Origin: Pseudomonadota bacterium
GTDB taxonomy: Bacteria > Pseudomonadota > Alphaproteobacteria > Rhizobiales > Rhizobiaceae
Direction of reading: 5' to 3'
Assembly: GCA_023404095.1 (NCBI GenBank)
Contig: JAEYDD010000041.1
Location: forward strand, 434,001 to 498,000
Length of the DNA stretch: 64,000 bases
A model generated the notes under the pieces. The model was not told the DNA's origin. It searched no databases and saw only the letters and a program-made list of their open reading frames with translations. Position 1 is the first letter of the stretch. Every line of letters starts with the position of its first letter. Shown in pieces: positions 51,440 through 61,434 of this stretch. The translations under genes were made by a program, and so were the position numbers.

Positions 51440-52674
51440 ACGCCCTCACGAAGCCGCTGTATGGCCTCGAAGCCCGCCGCACTGCCAGCGACCACATCCT
51501 CACGCCCCGGCTCGAGACACCGTTCCATCCACGGCTTGCAGCCCTCGACGTTGTCAACGACTGGTACAACTGGGCCGGCTACAAGGCGCCGCATTCGATC
51601 TTCGACGAGGAGCTGGAGTATTTCGCCATCCGCTCCACCGCAGCACTTTTCGACATCTCGCCGATGGTGAAGTACCGCATCACAGGTTGCGATGCCGAGC
51701 GCTACCTGAATCGGCTGACGCTGCGCGATGTGCGCAAGCTTGCCGTGAACCGCGTCCACTACACCGCCTGGTGCGACGACCACGGCCATGTGCTGGATGA
51801 CGGCACGCTCTTCCGGCTCGGCGAGAAGGACTTCCGCCTCTGCTGCCAGGAGCGCCACCTGCCCTGGTTGCTGGACAGCGCCTTTGGCTTCGATGTCGAG
51901 ATCTTCGAGGAGACTGAGGAGATCGCCGGTCTCGCCCTGCAGGGACCGACCAGCCATGCGGTGCTGGCCGAGGCCGGCTTTGCGGGAACCGAGCGGCTGA
52001 AGCCCTTCGATATCGCAAGCTTTAACCATGAAGGCGGGACGGTCACGATCTCGCGCACCGGCTTCACCGGCGACCTCGGCTACGAGCTGTTCGTCCCGCG
52101 CTCAGCCGCCCTGTCGCTGTGGGACCGGCTGTGGGCTGCGGGCGCCGAACACGGCATCCGCGCCATCGGCTATTCCGCGCTGAACCGCACACGCATCGAG
52201 GCCGGCTTCATTGTCGCCAATGCCGACTTCGTCACGGCAGAGGCAGCCTTGCGCAGCGACCGCGTGCGCCTCCCCGACGAGATCGGCCTCGACTGGCTGG
52301 TCGATCCGGACAAACCGAACTTCAACGGCCGCCGCGCGATCCTGGATGCACGCCGGAATCAAAGCTTGAAGCACATCCTCGTAGGCCTTGAAATCGAAGG
52401 GAATATTTCAGCCGAGCATGCGATCGTCTACCACCGCGGCAAGCACGAGGCCGGGCTCGTCACCGCCGCCACCTGGTCGCCGACCGCCAAGCGCAACATC
52501 GCCATCGCCAGCCTGACGCGCCCCTACGGCACGAAGTTCGTCGACGACCTGTGGGTCGAGATCTACGCGATGCGCGAGCTGAGATACCAGAAGATGATGA
52601 AGCGCGCGAAGATCGTCCCCCGCCCCTTCGTGAAGCTCGCACGGCGGACGGCGACACCGCCGGGGCTGCGGTGA
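51436..52674 (+). CDS. GcvT-like aminomethyltransferase family protein
   Basis: A 412-residue folate-binding protein of the GcvT/DmdA type. The N-terminal domain starts with WYNWAGYKAPHSIFDEELE and has ISPMVKYRITG and TLRDVRKL. The FTGDLGYELFVP segment and the C-terminal domain with HEAGLVTAATWSPTAKRNIA are standard. By family it would transfer a one-carbon unit from an amine or sulfonium substrate to tetrahydrofolate. It is the last gene of the rightward unit, consistent with methyl-group removal after the flavoproteins. Confidence 0.88.
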   Translation: MNALTKPLYGLEARRTASDHILTPRLETPFHPRLAALDVVNDWYNWAGYKAPHSIFDEELEYFAIRSTAALFDISPMVKYRITGCDAERYLNRLTLRDVRKLAVNRVHYTAWCDDHGHVLDDGTLFRLGEKDFRLCCQERHLPWLLDSAFGFDVEIFEETEEIAGLALQGPTSHAVLAEAGFAGTERLKPFDIASFNHEGGTVTISRTGFTGDLGYELFVPRSAALSLWDRLWAAGAEHGIRAIGYSALNRTRIEAGFIVANADFVTAEAALRSDRVRLPDEIGLDWLVDPDKPNFNGRRAILDARRNQSLKHILVGLEIEGNISAEHAIVYHRGKHEAGLVTAATWSPTAKRNIAIASLTRPYGTKFVDDLWVEIYAMRELRYQKMMKRAKIVPRPFVKLARRTATPPGLR

Positions 52675-52935
52675 GGGAATGTGTTTGAGGGCTGCGATCC
52701 GCAGCCTGCAGTCGCCCCCTCATCCGCCTGCCGGCACCTTCTCCCCGCAAGCGGGGAGAAGGGCGATTGCAGCAACGTCTCCGCCCCCTATACCGCCGGT
52801 GGCAGGAAGGACAGTCGTGGCGGGCCGGAGAAAAAGTCAGGCGGCCACAACGTCTCCGCTCCCTCTCCCCGCCTGCGGGGAGAGGGTCAGGGTAAGGGGC
52901 GTTTCAATCCGCCCACCGTAAGCGAGTGGACACTG
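52675..52935. other. Gene-free stretch filled by a composite repeat
   Basis: Almost all of this stretch is the composite hairpin repeat at 52714-52900. The last 35 bases lead into the small gene at 52936. Confidence 0.6.
52714..52900. repeat. Dispersed hairpin repeat, composite copy
   Basis: The left part repeats the GCCCC(C)TCATCCGCCTGCCGG module and a CTTCTCCCCGC hairpin as at 25187. The right part (52861-52900) is the CTCTCCCCGC-CT-GCGGGGAGAG module with its AGGGT tail as at 15370. A short direct repeat CAACGTCTCCGC also occurs twice (about 52773 and 52848). Confidence 0.85.
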
Positions 52936-53175
52936 ATGGACGAAGAAACCCTTAAGCAATGGGAACTGATCCGGACACCCGCAGGCGTCGAATGGTCGGG
53001 GCGCGCCCGCTATGGCGCGGCGATGTACTTCTATCAGAAGGGAGCAATGGCGCCCGAGGTGCTGGAGGTCTACCGCATCTGCTCGCGGCTTGATTCGGAA
53101 GATCCGCTTTCGGTGCTAAGACGTTGGAAAATTGGCGACGACTGGATCGAAAAGGTCGAGACAACGGCCAAATGA
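52936..53175 (+). CDS. Small hypothetical protein
   Basis: A 79-residue soluble protein (MDEETLKQWELIRTPAGVEW start) with no signal peptide or membrane segment; the middle YFYQKGAMAPEVLEVYRICS is probably helical. The composition and codon use are like neighbouring genes and the frame is well closed, so it is probably real. A longer frame back to 52681 would read through the repeat and is rejected. The ribosome binding site is weak. I recognise no family. Confidence 0.6.
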   Translation: MDEETLKQWELIRTPAGVEWSGRARYGAAMYFYQKGAMAPEVLEVYRICSRLDSEDPLSVLRRWKIGDDWIEKVETTAK

Positions 53176-53234
53176 TCCGTTGAACGACCGCGGGTAGCCG
53201 CCTCAAGGAAGCGGGTCCGCCGCGTCCGCCCCGT

Positions 53235-53852
53235 TCACTTGTTGACCGCCTGAAGGCTGCCGATCAGACGCTTCAGCCCTTCCCGCCCTTCGCTGGCCAG
53301 ATCGAACCGCCGACCGAAAAGCAGCCATTCCGAGCAGATGCCCTTCATCATCCAGCGCAGCGCCGAGGCGGCCGATTTCGGTGTCCAGCAGGTGCCGAGC
53401 TGGCCCTTTTCCGCCGCACGCGCGAATGCCGCCTCCAGTGTCCGCATATGCCCGTCGTCCACGCTCTGCTGCTGTTCGAGCACCGCAGAGAGCTCGCCAG
53501 TATAATCGCAGCGAAGCAGGATCGAAAGGATGCGCTGTCGCTGCTCGTCATTGGCCAGCGTCTCCAGCCACTCCGCAGCGACCCTCTCGATCACCGTCAG
53601 GACCTCCGCGTCCTCGGATTCGAGTTCGCGCGCGACCATGTCCTCCTGCGGCAACGGCACCGACTTGTAGAGCTCCATGAACAGATCGGTCTTGTTGGCA
53701 AAATGCCAATAGATGGCGCCGCGGGTCACACCGGCGGCATGGGCCACATCCTCCATCGTCGCGTTGGAGACGCCCTTCTTGAAAAACACCCGTTCGGCCG
53801 CGCAGATGATCTGCTGGCGCGTGGCTTCGGCGTCCGCTTTGGTCCTTCGCAT
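53235..53852 (-). CDS. AcrR/TtgR-like TetR family regulator of the efflux genes
   Basis: A 205-residue TetR protein of the AcrR/TtgR group: MRRTKADAEATRQQIICAAE, then AGVTRGAIYWHFANKTDLFM, where the GAIYWHF sequence is typical of efflux-pump repressors. It lies downstream of and co-oriented with the RND pump genes, separated from the pump gene by a hairpin. The usual arrangement is divergent. A GGGGGC ribosome binding site precedes the ATG. Confidence 0.9.
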   Translation of the reverse strand: MRRTKADAEATRQQIICAAERVFFKKGVSNATMEDVAHAAGVTRGAIYWHFANKTDLFMELYKSVPLPQEDMVARELESEDAEVLTVIERVAAEWLETLANDEQRQRILSILLRCDYTGELSAVLEQQQSVDDGHMRTLEAAFARAAEKGQLGTCWTPKSAASALRWMMKGICSEWLLFGRRFDLASEGREGLKRLIGSLQAVNK

Positions 53853-53869
53853 GGTGCCCCCGTCAACGG

Positions 53870-53895
53870 GAATGCCCGCCTTGCGGCGGGCATTC
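53870..53895 (-). terminator. Intercistronic hairpin between the RND and TetR genes
   Basis: A perfect 11-base stem GAATGCCCGCC / GGCGGGCATTC with a 4-base loop. No T-run follows on the minus strand, so it may slow transcription or protect the pump mRNA rather than end it. If leaky, the regulator would be part of the pump operon. Confidence 0.45.
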
Positions 53896-53900
53896 GCTTG

Positions 53901-56900
53901 TCACTCGCCGGGTGCCGGTGCCGCTTCCGCAGCGGGCACTGTCTTCTTCTTTCCATAGCCGAACAGCTTCATCACGAAGACAAAGAAGACCGGGACGAAG
54001 AAGAGTGCCAGCACCGTCGCGCTGATCATACCGCCGAGCACGCCGGTACCGATGGCGCGCTGGCTGCCGGAGCTCGCTCCCGTCGCGATCGCCAGCGGCA
54101 CCACACCGAGCGTGAAGGCCAGCGACGTCATCAGGATCGGCCGGAAACGCAGGTGGCAGGCCTCGATCGTTGCATCCAGCAACGACTTGCCGTCCTCCAT
54201 CAGCTCCTTCGCGAACTCGATGATCAGGATCGCGTTCTTCGCCGACAGGCCGATGATCGCGATCAGGCCCACCTTGAAGTACACGTCGTTGGGCATGTCG
54301 CGCAGGGTCACGGCCACCACGGCGCCGATCACGCCGAGCGGAACGACGAGCATGACGGCAATCGGGATCGACCAGCTTTCGTAGAGCGCTGCAAGGCACA
54401 GGAACACCAGCAGGCACGAGAGGCCTATCAGGATGGGTGCCTGCGATCCGGACTGGATCTCCTGCAGAGACTGGCCGGTCCACTCGTAGCCGAAGCCCGG
54501 CGGCAGCTGCGCGACAAGCCGCTCCATCTCGGCGATGGCGTCACCGGATGAATAGCCCGGCTTGGTGTCGCCGCTGATGCGCACCGACGGATAGCCGTTG
54601 TAGCCGACGGTCTGCGTCGGTGCCTTGATCCATTCGACCGTCGCGAACGCCGAGAGGGGAACCATCCCGCCATTGGAGTTGCGGACGTTGAGGTTCAAAA
54701 GATCGGCGATCTGCATGCGCTTGTTCTCGTCGGCCTGGACGGTCACGCGCTGCATGCGTCCCGCATTCGGGAAGTCGTTGACGTAGGTCGAGCCGAGGTT
54801 GGTCGCGATCGTCGAATTGATCTCGGCGAACGTCACGCCGAACGTATTCGCCTTTTCGCGGTCGATCACGACGTCCACCTGCGCCGCATCCGGCATACCC
54901 TCGAAGCGGACACCTGCGAGCACCGGACTCTGGGCCGCAAGGCCGAGAAGCTGGTCACGCGCCTGCGACAGCGCCTGCTGGCCAAGCCCTGCACGGTCCT
55001 GCAGGCGGAAGGAGAAGCCCCCCGTGGTGCCGAGCCCCTGGATCGGCGGAGGCGAGAGCGCAAAGCTGATCGCATCCTTGATCTGGCTCATCGCCATGGT
55101 GGCCCGCCCCGCGATCGCCTGCGCGGCGTTCTCCGGCCCGCGTTCGCTCCAGTCCTTGAGCGTCACGAAGGCAAGGCCTGCGTTCTGCCCGGCACCGAAG
55201 AACGAGAAGCCGTTGATCGCCACGATCTTGTCGACCGCCTCTTCCTGACCGAAGATCTTCTCGGTCTGCGCGATGACTTCGTCGGTACGGTGCCCCGTCG
55301 CTTCCGACGGCAGCTGCATCATGACGATGACGAAGCCCTGGTCCTCGTCGGGGAGGAACGAAGACGGCAGGCGCATGAACATGTAGCCGAGGCCGACGAG
55401 GATCGCGAGATAGATCACCATCACGCGTCCGGCACGGCGCCCAAGCCAGCCCACGCTGCCGCTATAGCTCCGCGAAGTCTTGTCGAAGCCGCGGTTGAAC
55501 CAGCCGAAGAAACCGCGCTTGGCATGATGATGCCCCTTCGGAACCTGTTTCAGGAAGCTGCCGCACAATGCGGGCGTCAGTGACAGCGCCAGGAAGGCGG
55601 AGAACAGGATCGACACCACCATCGTCAGCGAGAACTGCTGGTAGATCACGCCGACCGCGCCCGGGAAGAAGCCCATCGGGATGAACACGGATGCAAGCAC
55701 CAGCGTGATGCCGATGACGGCGCCGGTGATCTGCTTCATCGCCTTGCGGGTCGCTTCCTTGGGAGTCAGCCCCTCTTCCGACATGATGCGCTCGACGTTC
55801 TCCACCACGATGATGGCGTCGTCGACGAGAATGCCGATCGCCAGCACCATGGCGAACATGGTGAGCACGTTGATCGAGAAGCCCATGGCGAACATCACAG
55901 CGCATGTGCCGAGCAGTGCCACGGGAACGACGAGTGTCGGGATGATCGTGTAGCGTATGTTCTGCAGGAACAGGAACATCACGAGGAACACCAGACCGAC
56001 GGCTTCCACGAGGGTGTGCAGAACCTTCTCGATCGACACCTTCACGAAGGGCGACGTGTCGTAGGGGATGGAGTACTCGAGCCCCGGCGGGAAGAACTGT
56101 GACAGTTCCTGCATGCGCGCCTGGATCGCCTCTGAAGTCGCCATGGCATTGCCCGTCGGCGAGAGCTGCACGCCGATCGCGGCGGAAGGCTTGCCGTTGA
56201 GGCGCGTGCTGAAGGAGTAGCTTTCACCACCCACTTCGACGCGGGCGACGTCACGCAGGCGTACGGCCGAGCCGTCCGCATTCGCGCGAAGCACGATCGC
56301 GCCGAATTCGTCCGGGCTGGACAGCTGCCCCTTGATGTTCACGGGTGCGGCGATCTGCTGGGTGATCGGGTTCGGCTGCGCACCGATGCTGCCGGCCGGA
56401 ATCTGGGCGTTCTGCGCCTCGACCGCCGCCGTTACGTCGGCCGCCGTCATGTTCAGGCCGAGCATCTTGTCGGGGTCGAGCCAGATACGCATCGAGCGCT
56501 GGGTGGCAAAGAGCTGCGCGCGACCGACGCCGGGAACGCGCTGGATTTCGCTCAGAATGTTGCGGTTGAGATAGTCGCCGAGTCCAATCGCATCCATCGA
56601 ACCATCGGTCGAGGTCAGCGAGATGATCAGGAGGAAGCCGGAGCCGGCCTCTTCGACCTGTACGCCCTGACGGCGAACGGAATCCGGCAGCCGCGGTTCG
56701 ACGCGGCTGATGCGGTTCTGCACGTCGACAGAGGCCTGGCTCGGATCAGTGCCGGGCGCGAACGTCACGTTGATTTCGACCGAACCGGCAGCGCTTGACG
56801 TGGATTCGAAGTACAGCATCCCGTCGACGCCGTTCAGCTCATCCTCGATAAGCTTGGTGACGCTCTGATATGTATCCTGGGAGGACGCGCCCTGGTAGGT

Positions 56901-57041
56901 GGTGCTGATCGATATCTGCGGAGGGGCCACGTCCGGATACTGCGAGATCGGCAGCATCGGAATGGCTATGGCGCCGGCGAGCATGATGAAGATCGCCACC
57001 ACCCAGGCAAAGATCGGCCTGTCGATAAAGAAACTTGGCAT
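53901..57041 (-). CDS. RND (HAE1/AcrB-type) multidrug efflux permease
   Basis: A 1,046-residue proton-driven inner-membrane pump of normal length. It begins MPSFFIDRPIFAWVVAIFIM, as AcrB/MexB do. The proton-relay aspartates are in GILVDDAIIVVENVERIMSE (transmembrane helix 4). Two repeats of six transmembrane helices with large periplasmic loops are visible. It follows the adaptor gene by 11 bases. No outer-membrane channel gene is nearby, so it probably uses a TolC-like protein encoded elsewhere. Confidence 0.95.
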   Translation of the reverse strand: MPSFFIDRPIFAWVVAIFIMLAGAIAIPMLPISQYPDVAPPQISISTTYQGASSQDTYQSVTKLIEDELNGVDGMLYFESTSSAAGSVEINVTFAPGTDPSQASVDVQNRISRVEPRLPDSVRRQGVQVEEAGSGFLLIISLTSTDGSMDAIGLGDYLNRNILSEIQRVPGVGRAQLFATQRSMRIWLDPDKMLGLNMTAADVTAAVEAQNAQIPAGSIGAQPNPITQQIAAPVNIKGQLSSPDEFGAIVLRANADGSAVRLRDVARVEVGGESYSFSTRLNGKPSAAIGVQLSPTGNAMATSEAIQARMQELSQFFPPGLEYSIPYDTSPFVKVSIEKVLHTLVEAVGLVFLVMFLFLQNIRYTIIPTLVVPVALLGTCAVMFAMGFSINVLTMFAMVLAIGILVDDAIIVVENVERIMSEEGLTPKEATRKAMKQITGAVIGITLVLASVFIPMGFFPGAVGVIYQQFSLTMVVSILFSAFLALSLTPALCGSFLKQVPKGHHHAKRGFFGWFNRGFDKTSRSYSGSVGWLGRRAGRVMVIYLAILVGLGYMFMRLPSSFLPDEDQGFVIVMMQLPSEATGHRTDEVIAQTEKIFGQEEAVDKIVAINGFSFFGAGQNAGLAFVTLKDWSERGPENAAQAIAGRATMAMSQIKDAISFALSPPPIQGLGTTGGFSFRLQDRAGLGQQALSQARDQLLGLAAQSPVLAGVRFEGMPDAAQVDVVIDREKANTFGVTFAEINSTIATNLGSTYVNDFPNAGRMQRVTVQADENKRMQIADLLNLNVRNSNGGMVPLSAFATVEWIKAPTQTVGYNGYPSVRISGDTKPGYSSGDAIAEMERLVAQLPPGFGYEWTGQSLQEIQSGSQAPILIGLSCLLVFLCLAALYESWSIPIAVMLVVPLGVIGAVVAVTLRDMPNDVYFKVGLIAIIGLSAKNAILIIEFAKELMEDGKSLLDATIEACHLRFRPILMTSLAFTLGVVPLAIATGASSGSQRAIGTGVLGGMISATVLALFFVPVFFVFVMKLFGYGKKKTVPAAEAAPAPGE

Positions 57042-57052
57042 TAGTCAGGCCC

Positions 57053-58309
57053 TCACTTCGCCTGCTCGGTCGCATCGGCGGCGGGAGCGCCGTCAACGGC
57101 GCCCGTCTTGTCGGCATCGTCCGCCTTGGGCGCTTCGGCGCCGGCAGCCGGCGCATCCGCACCGGCGGCCGCGTCTTCCGGCTTCCAGTCAGCCGGAACC
57201 ACTTCGGCACCGGGCTGCACCTTCTGGAAGCCCTCGACGATCACCCGCTCGCCGTCCTTGAGACCGTCGGTGATGACCCAGCGCGTATCGACCGCGCGGC
57301 CGATGCGGACAGGCCGAATCCCGGCCTTGTTGTCGGCGCTGACGACGTAGACGTTGGCGGTGCCGGCGCTGTCGCGCTGCACGGCTTGCTGGGGAACGAG
57401 CACGACGCCCTTCTCACTGCCCTGCTCGATCTGCACGCGCACATACATGCCCGGCAGCAGGTCGTTGTCCGGGTTCGGGAACTCCCCGCGCAGCGTCACC
57501 TGCCCGGTCGAGGCATCGACGGCCGCTTCGGAGAAGAGAAGCCTGCCCGGCTGCGGATAGGCGCTGCCGTCGTCGAGAAGAAGCCGCACGTCGGCGGAGT
57601 TGTTTTCGATCAGGTCGCCCTCTTCGAGAGCCTTTCTCAACCGTATCAGGTCGGTTGCCGATTGGGTGAAGTCCGCATAGACCGGATCGAGCTGCTGGAT
57701 CGTTGCCAGCGCTTCGGTGCCGGTCGAGCTGACGAGCGCACCCTCAGTGATGAGGGCCCGGCCGATGCGGCCGCTGATCGGCGCCTTCACATCCGCATAT
57801 TCCAGGTTCAGCTTCGCCGTTGCGAGCCCTGCTTCGGCGATCGCCACATCCGCGTCGGCCTGGGCAAGCTGGGCCACAGCGTCGTCATACTGCTGCGCGG
57901 AAGCGACGTTCGACTTCTTCAGCTGTTCCTGCCGATCTGCCGATTGGCGCGCCTGCAACTGCACGGCCTTGGCGCGGCGCAGCGTGGCCTCGGCGCTGTC
58001 GACCTGCACCTGGAACGGCTTGGGATCGATGCGATAGAGGACATCGCCTTCCTTGACGATCGAGCCCTGCTGGAACACCCGCTCCACGACGATGCCGCTG
58101 ATGCGCGGCCGCACTTCGGCGGTGCGCGTCGCTGCAATGCGGCCGGGGAGTTCGTTGATGATCGGCACGGTTTCGGCGGTGGCCGTGATCACTGCCACCT
58201 GCGGCGGCGGAAAGCCGCCGGCGCCCTGCGCCTGCTCCTCCTTCTGGCATCCGGCCAGAACGAGAAGGCTGCTCATCGTTGCAATCACGAAAGGTCTCGT
58301 CAAACGCAT
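57053..58309 (-). CDS. RND efflux periplasmic adaptor (AcrA/MexA-type lipoprotein)
   Basis: A 418-residue membrane-fusion protein. The signal peptide ends in a lipobox, LVLAGC, so it is probably lipid-anchored. The half-lipoyl motif VRPRISGIVVERVFQQGSIV and the alpha-hairpin with SADRQEQLKKSNVASAQQYD are typical. The C-terminal tail is rich in Ala/Glu/Pro. ATG 58309 follows GGAAG; a GTG at 58321 is possible. It is the first gene of the operon, and a candidate TetR operator lies about 110 bases upstream. Confidence 0.94.
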   Translation of the reverse strand: MRLTRPFVIATMSSLLVLAGCQKEEQAQGAGGFPPPQVAVITATAETVPIINELPGRIAATRTAEVRPRISGIVVERVFQQGSIVKEGDVLYRIDPKPFQVQVDSAEATLRRAKAVQLQARQSADRQEQLKKSNVASAQQYDDAVAQLAQADADVAIAEAGLATAKLNLEYADVKAPISGRIGRALITEGALVSSTGTEALATIQQLDPVYADFTQSATDLIRLRKALEEGDLIENNSADVRLLLDDGSAYPQPGRLLFSEAAVDASTGQVTLRGEFPNPDNDLLPGMYVRVQIEQGSEKGVVLVPQQAVQRDSAGTANVYVVSADNKAGIRPVRIGRAVDTRWVITDGLKDGERVIVEGFQKVQPGAEVVPADWKPEDAAAGADAPAAGAEAPKADDADKTGAVDGAPAADATEQAK

Positions 58310-58419
58310 GGGTTCTTCCACAAAGAGGGGTCGGCGCTGGCCTGACGGTCGAACATACCGCCGGAAGGCCTTGAAATGATTCGATGCGGAAGGCCGGCAG
58401 GCCCCCGCATCGCAGCTTT

Positions 58420-58437
58420 ACAGTCAGGTGTGTATGT
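58420..58437. promoter_or_regulatory. Candidate AcrR-type operator before the RND operon
   Basis: ACAGTCAGGTGTGTATGT is an imperfect palindrome (ACAnnCA...TGnnTGT), flanked by TTT and TAAA. It lies about 110 bases before the adaptor start. The length and ACA/TGT ends resemble operators of AcrR/TtgR-type repressors. Confidence 0.5.
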
Positions 58438-58507
58438 TAAATGCTGACAAAGCGCAACGCATCTATCGCGCCGCACAATCCTGATCACGAGTTTGTGATG
58501 AGGGTCC

Positions 58508-59509
<1,002 letters not shown>

Positions 59510-59523
59510 CGTCGTTCCTTCTT

Positions 59524-60588
59524 TTACAGTTTCACCGGCCGGCCGGTGCGCACGCTCTCGTCGGCGGCAAGGCAGATCCTGAGCGACTGCACCGCATCGT
59601 CCATGTGCCGGGTCAGGTCGATATACTCGCGGATCGCCTTCAGCACATAGGCCTGCTCCCGGTCGCAGAGTTCCTGGTGTCCCGGCTCGCCCGCCATCTT
59701 CAGGTCCTCGTCGGCTTTGAGGAAACGGCCGTCCGGTCCGGTCTCGGCATTGTGGAGGCGGATCACCGCGGTCTTGGTGTGCGTGTCGATGTCGTCGGAC
59801 TTGGCGTTCGGGTCCATCACGATCGACACCGCCCCCTTCGGCGACATCACATCTTTGACGAAGAACGCCGTCTCGGAGATCATCGGCCCCCAGCCGGCCT
59901 CGTACCAGCCGAGCGAACCGTCGTCATAGAGCACCTGCAGATGGCCGTAATTGTACATGTCCGGCGCGATCTCGTCGGACAGGCGCAGGCCCATGCCGCG
60001 CACCTCGATCGGTTTCGCGTCGGTGATCTGGCACATGACATCGACATAATGCACGCCGCAGTCGACGATCGGCGGCGTCGTCTGCATCAGTGCCTTGTGT
60101 GTTTCCCAGGTCGGCCCGCTCGACTGCTGGTTCAGGTTCATGCGGAACACGTAGGGGCCGCCGAGCTTGCGGGCCTCGGCGATCAGCCGTATCCACGAGG
60201 GATGGTGGCGCAGGATATAGCCGACGACGAGCTTACGGCCGTTGGCCTTGGCGCAGGCGACCACGCGCTCGGCATCGGCGACAGTCGTCGCCAGGGGCTT
60301 TTCGACAAATACATGTGCGCCCGCCTCCATCGCCATCACCGCATAGTCGGCGTGGCTGTCGGAATAGGTATTGATCGAGCACAGCTCAGGCCTCAGTTCC
60401 CTCAGCGCCTCCGGAAAGGACGGCAGGATCTCGTAGCCGGCCAACGCGTCCGGGAGCTCGACCTTCGAGCGATTGACGAGGCCGACGATCTCAAAGCCCG
60501 GGTTCTCGTGGTAGGCAAGCGCATGGCTGCGGCCCATGTTGCCGAGGCCCGCGGAAAGGACGCGGATAGGGTCGGACGAACGGCTCAT
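59524..60588 (-). CDS. Gfo/Idh/MocA family oxidoreductase
   Basis: A 354-residue NAD(P)-dependent sugar dehydrogenase. The Rossmann start is PIRVLSAGLGNMGRSHALAY, and the characteristic EKP motif lies in HVFVEKPLATT. The C-terminal alpha/beta domain has the WETHKALMQ...PPIVDCGVHYVD segment with the conserved D-x2-x-H. ATG 60588 has AGGAGCAG upstream. It overlaps the permease gene by four bases (ATGA) and would oxidise the imported sugar or polyol (inositol-type substrates are common). Confidence 0.92.
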   Translation of the reverse strand: MSRSSDPIRVLSAGLGNMGRSHALAYHENPGFEIVGLVNRSKVELPDALAGYEILPSFPEALRELRPELCSINTYSDSHADYAVMAMEAGAHVFVEKPLATTVADAERVVACAKANGRKLVVGYILRHHPSWIRLIAEARKLGGPYVFRMNLNQQSSGPTWETHKALMQTTPPIVDCGVHYVDVMCQITDAKPIEVRGMGLRLSDEIAPDMYNYGHLQVLYDDGSLGWYEAGWGPMISETAFFVKDVMSPKGAVSIVMDPNAKSDDIDTHTKTAVIRLHNAETGPDGRFLKADEDLKMAGEPGHQELCDREQAYVLKAIREYIDLTRHMDDAVQSLRICLAADESVRTGRPVKL

Positions 60589-61424
60589 TTCACTGCTCCT
60601 GATGTAATGCCGCGGATCAGTTGCCGCGAGAAGGCGAGGTAGAGGACGAGGACGGGAAGGATCGCCAGCGACAGGGCAGCGAGCACCGCGTTCCAGTTGG
60701 TGACGAACTGGCCGATGAATATCTGGGATCCCAGCGTGACGGTCTTGGTGGCCTCGCTCGGCGCCAGGATCAGCGGAAACCACAGGTCGTTCCAGATCGG
60801 GATCATCGTGAAGACCGCGACGGTGGCCATCGCCGGCCGTACCAGCGGCAGAACCAGGCGGAAGAAGATGGAGTATTCCGACAACCCGTCAATGCGGCCC
60901 GCATTCTTCAGGTCGTCGGAAACGGTGCGCATGAACTCCGACAGGATGAAGACGGCAAGCGGCAACCCTTGCGCCGTGTAGACCAGGATCAGCGCCGTCA
61001 GGGTGTTGACGAGCCCGGTCGCGACCATCCCCTGCAGGATCGCCACCGTGCCGAGCCGGATCGGAATCATGATGCCGAGCGCGAGGTAAAGCCCCATCAG
61101 CGTATTGCCGCGGAAGCGGTACTCCGACAGCGCGAACGCCGCCATCGCCCCGAACAGCAGTACGAGCGCGATCGAGACGACGGTGACGATCAGGCTGTTC
61201 TGGAAATAGAGCGCGAAATCCCCCTGCCCCAGCACCGTCTGATAACCCACCAGGTCGAAGGTCGACGGCGTCGGCAGTTGCATCGGGTTGCGGAAGATCG
61301 CGTTGCGATTCTTGAACGAGTTGATGATCGTCAAGAACACCGGAAAGACCGCGATCAGCGTATAGGCGATCAGGGCGGCGTGCACGAGAGCCGTGCGGGA
61401 AAGCGAGGTGCGTGCCTTGGACAT
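60585..61424 (-). CDS. CUT1-type sugar ABC transporter permease (MalG-like)
   Basis: A 279-residue permease with about six transmembrane segments. The EAA-type loop is NAGRIDGLSEYSIFFRLVLP. ATG 61424 gives a normal MalG-like start and has GAGGGG upstream; the frame extends back to 61490 without a ribosome binding site. It follows the other permease by about ten bases and overlaps the dehydrogenase gene by four. Confidence 0.92.
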   Translation of the reverse strand: MSKARTSLSRTALVHAALIAYTLIAVFPVFLTIINSFKNRNAIFRNPMQLPTPSTFDLVGYQTVLGQGDFALYFQNSLIVTVVSIALVLLFGAMAAFALSEYRFRGNTLMGLYLALGIMIPIRLGTVAILQGMVATGLVNTLTALILVYTAQGLPLAVFILSEFMRTVSDDLKNAGRIDGLSEYSIFFRLVLPLVRPAMATVAVFTMIPIWNDLWFPLILAPSEATKTVTLGSQIFIGQFVTNWNAVLAALSLAILPVLVLYLAFSRQLIRGITSGAVK

Positions 61425-61434
61425 GATCGGCCCC

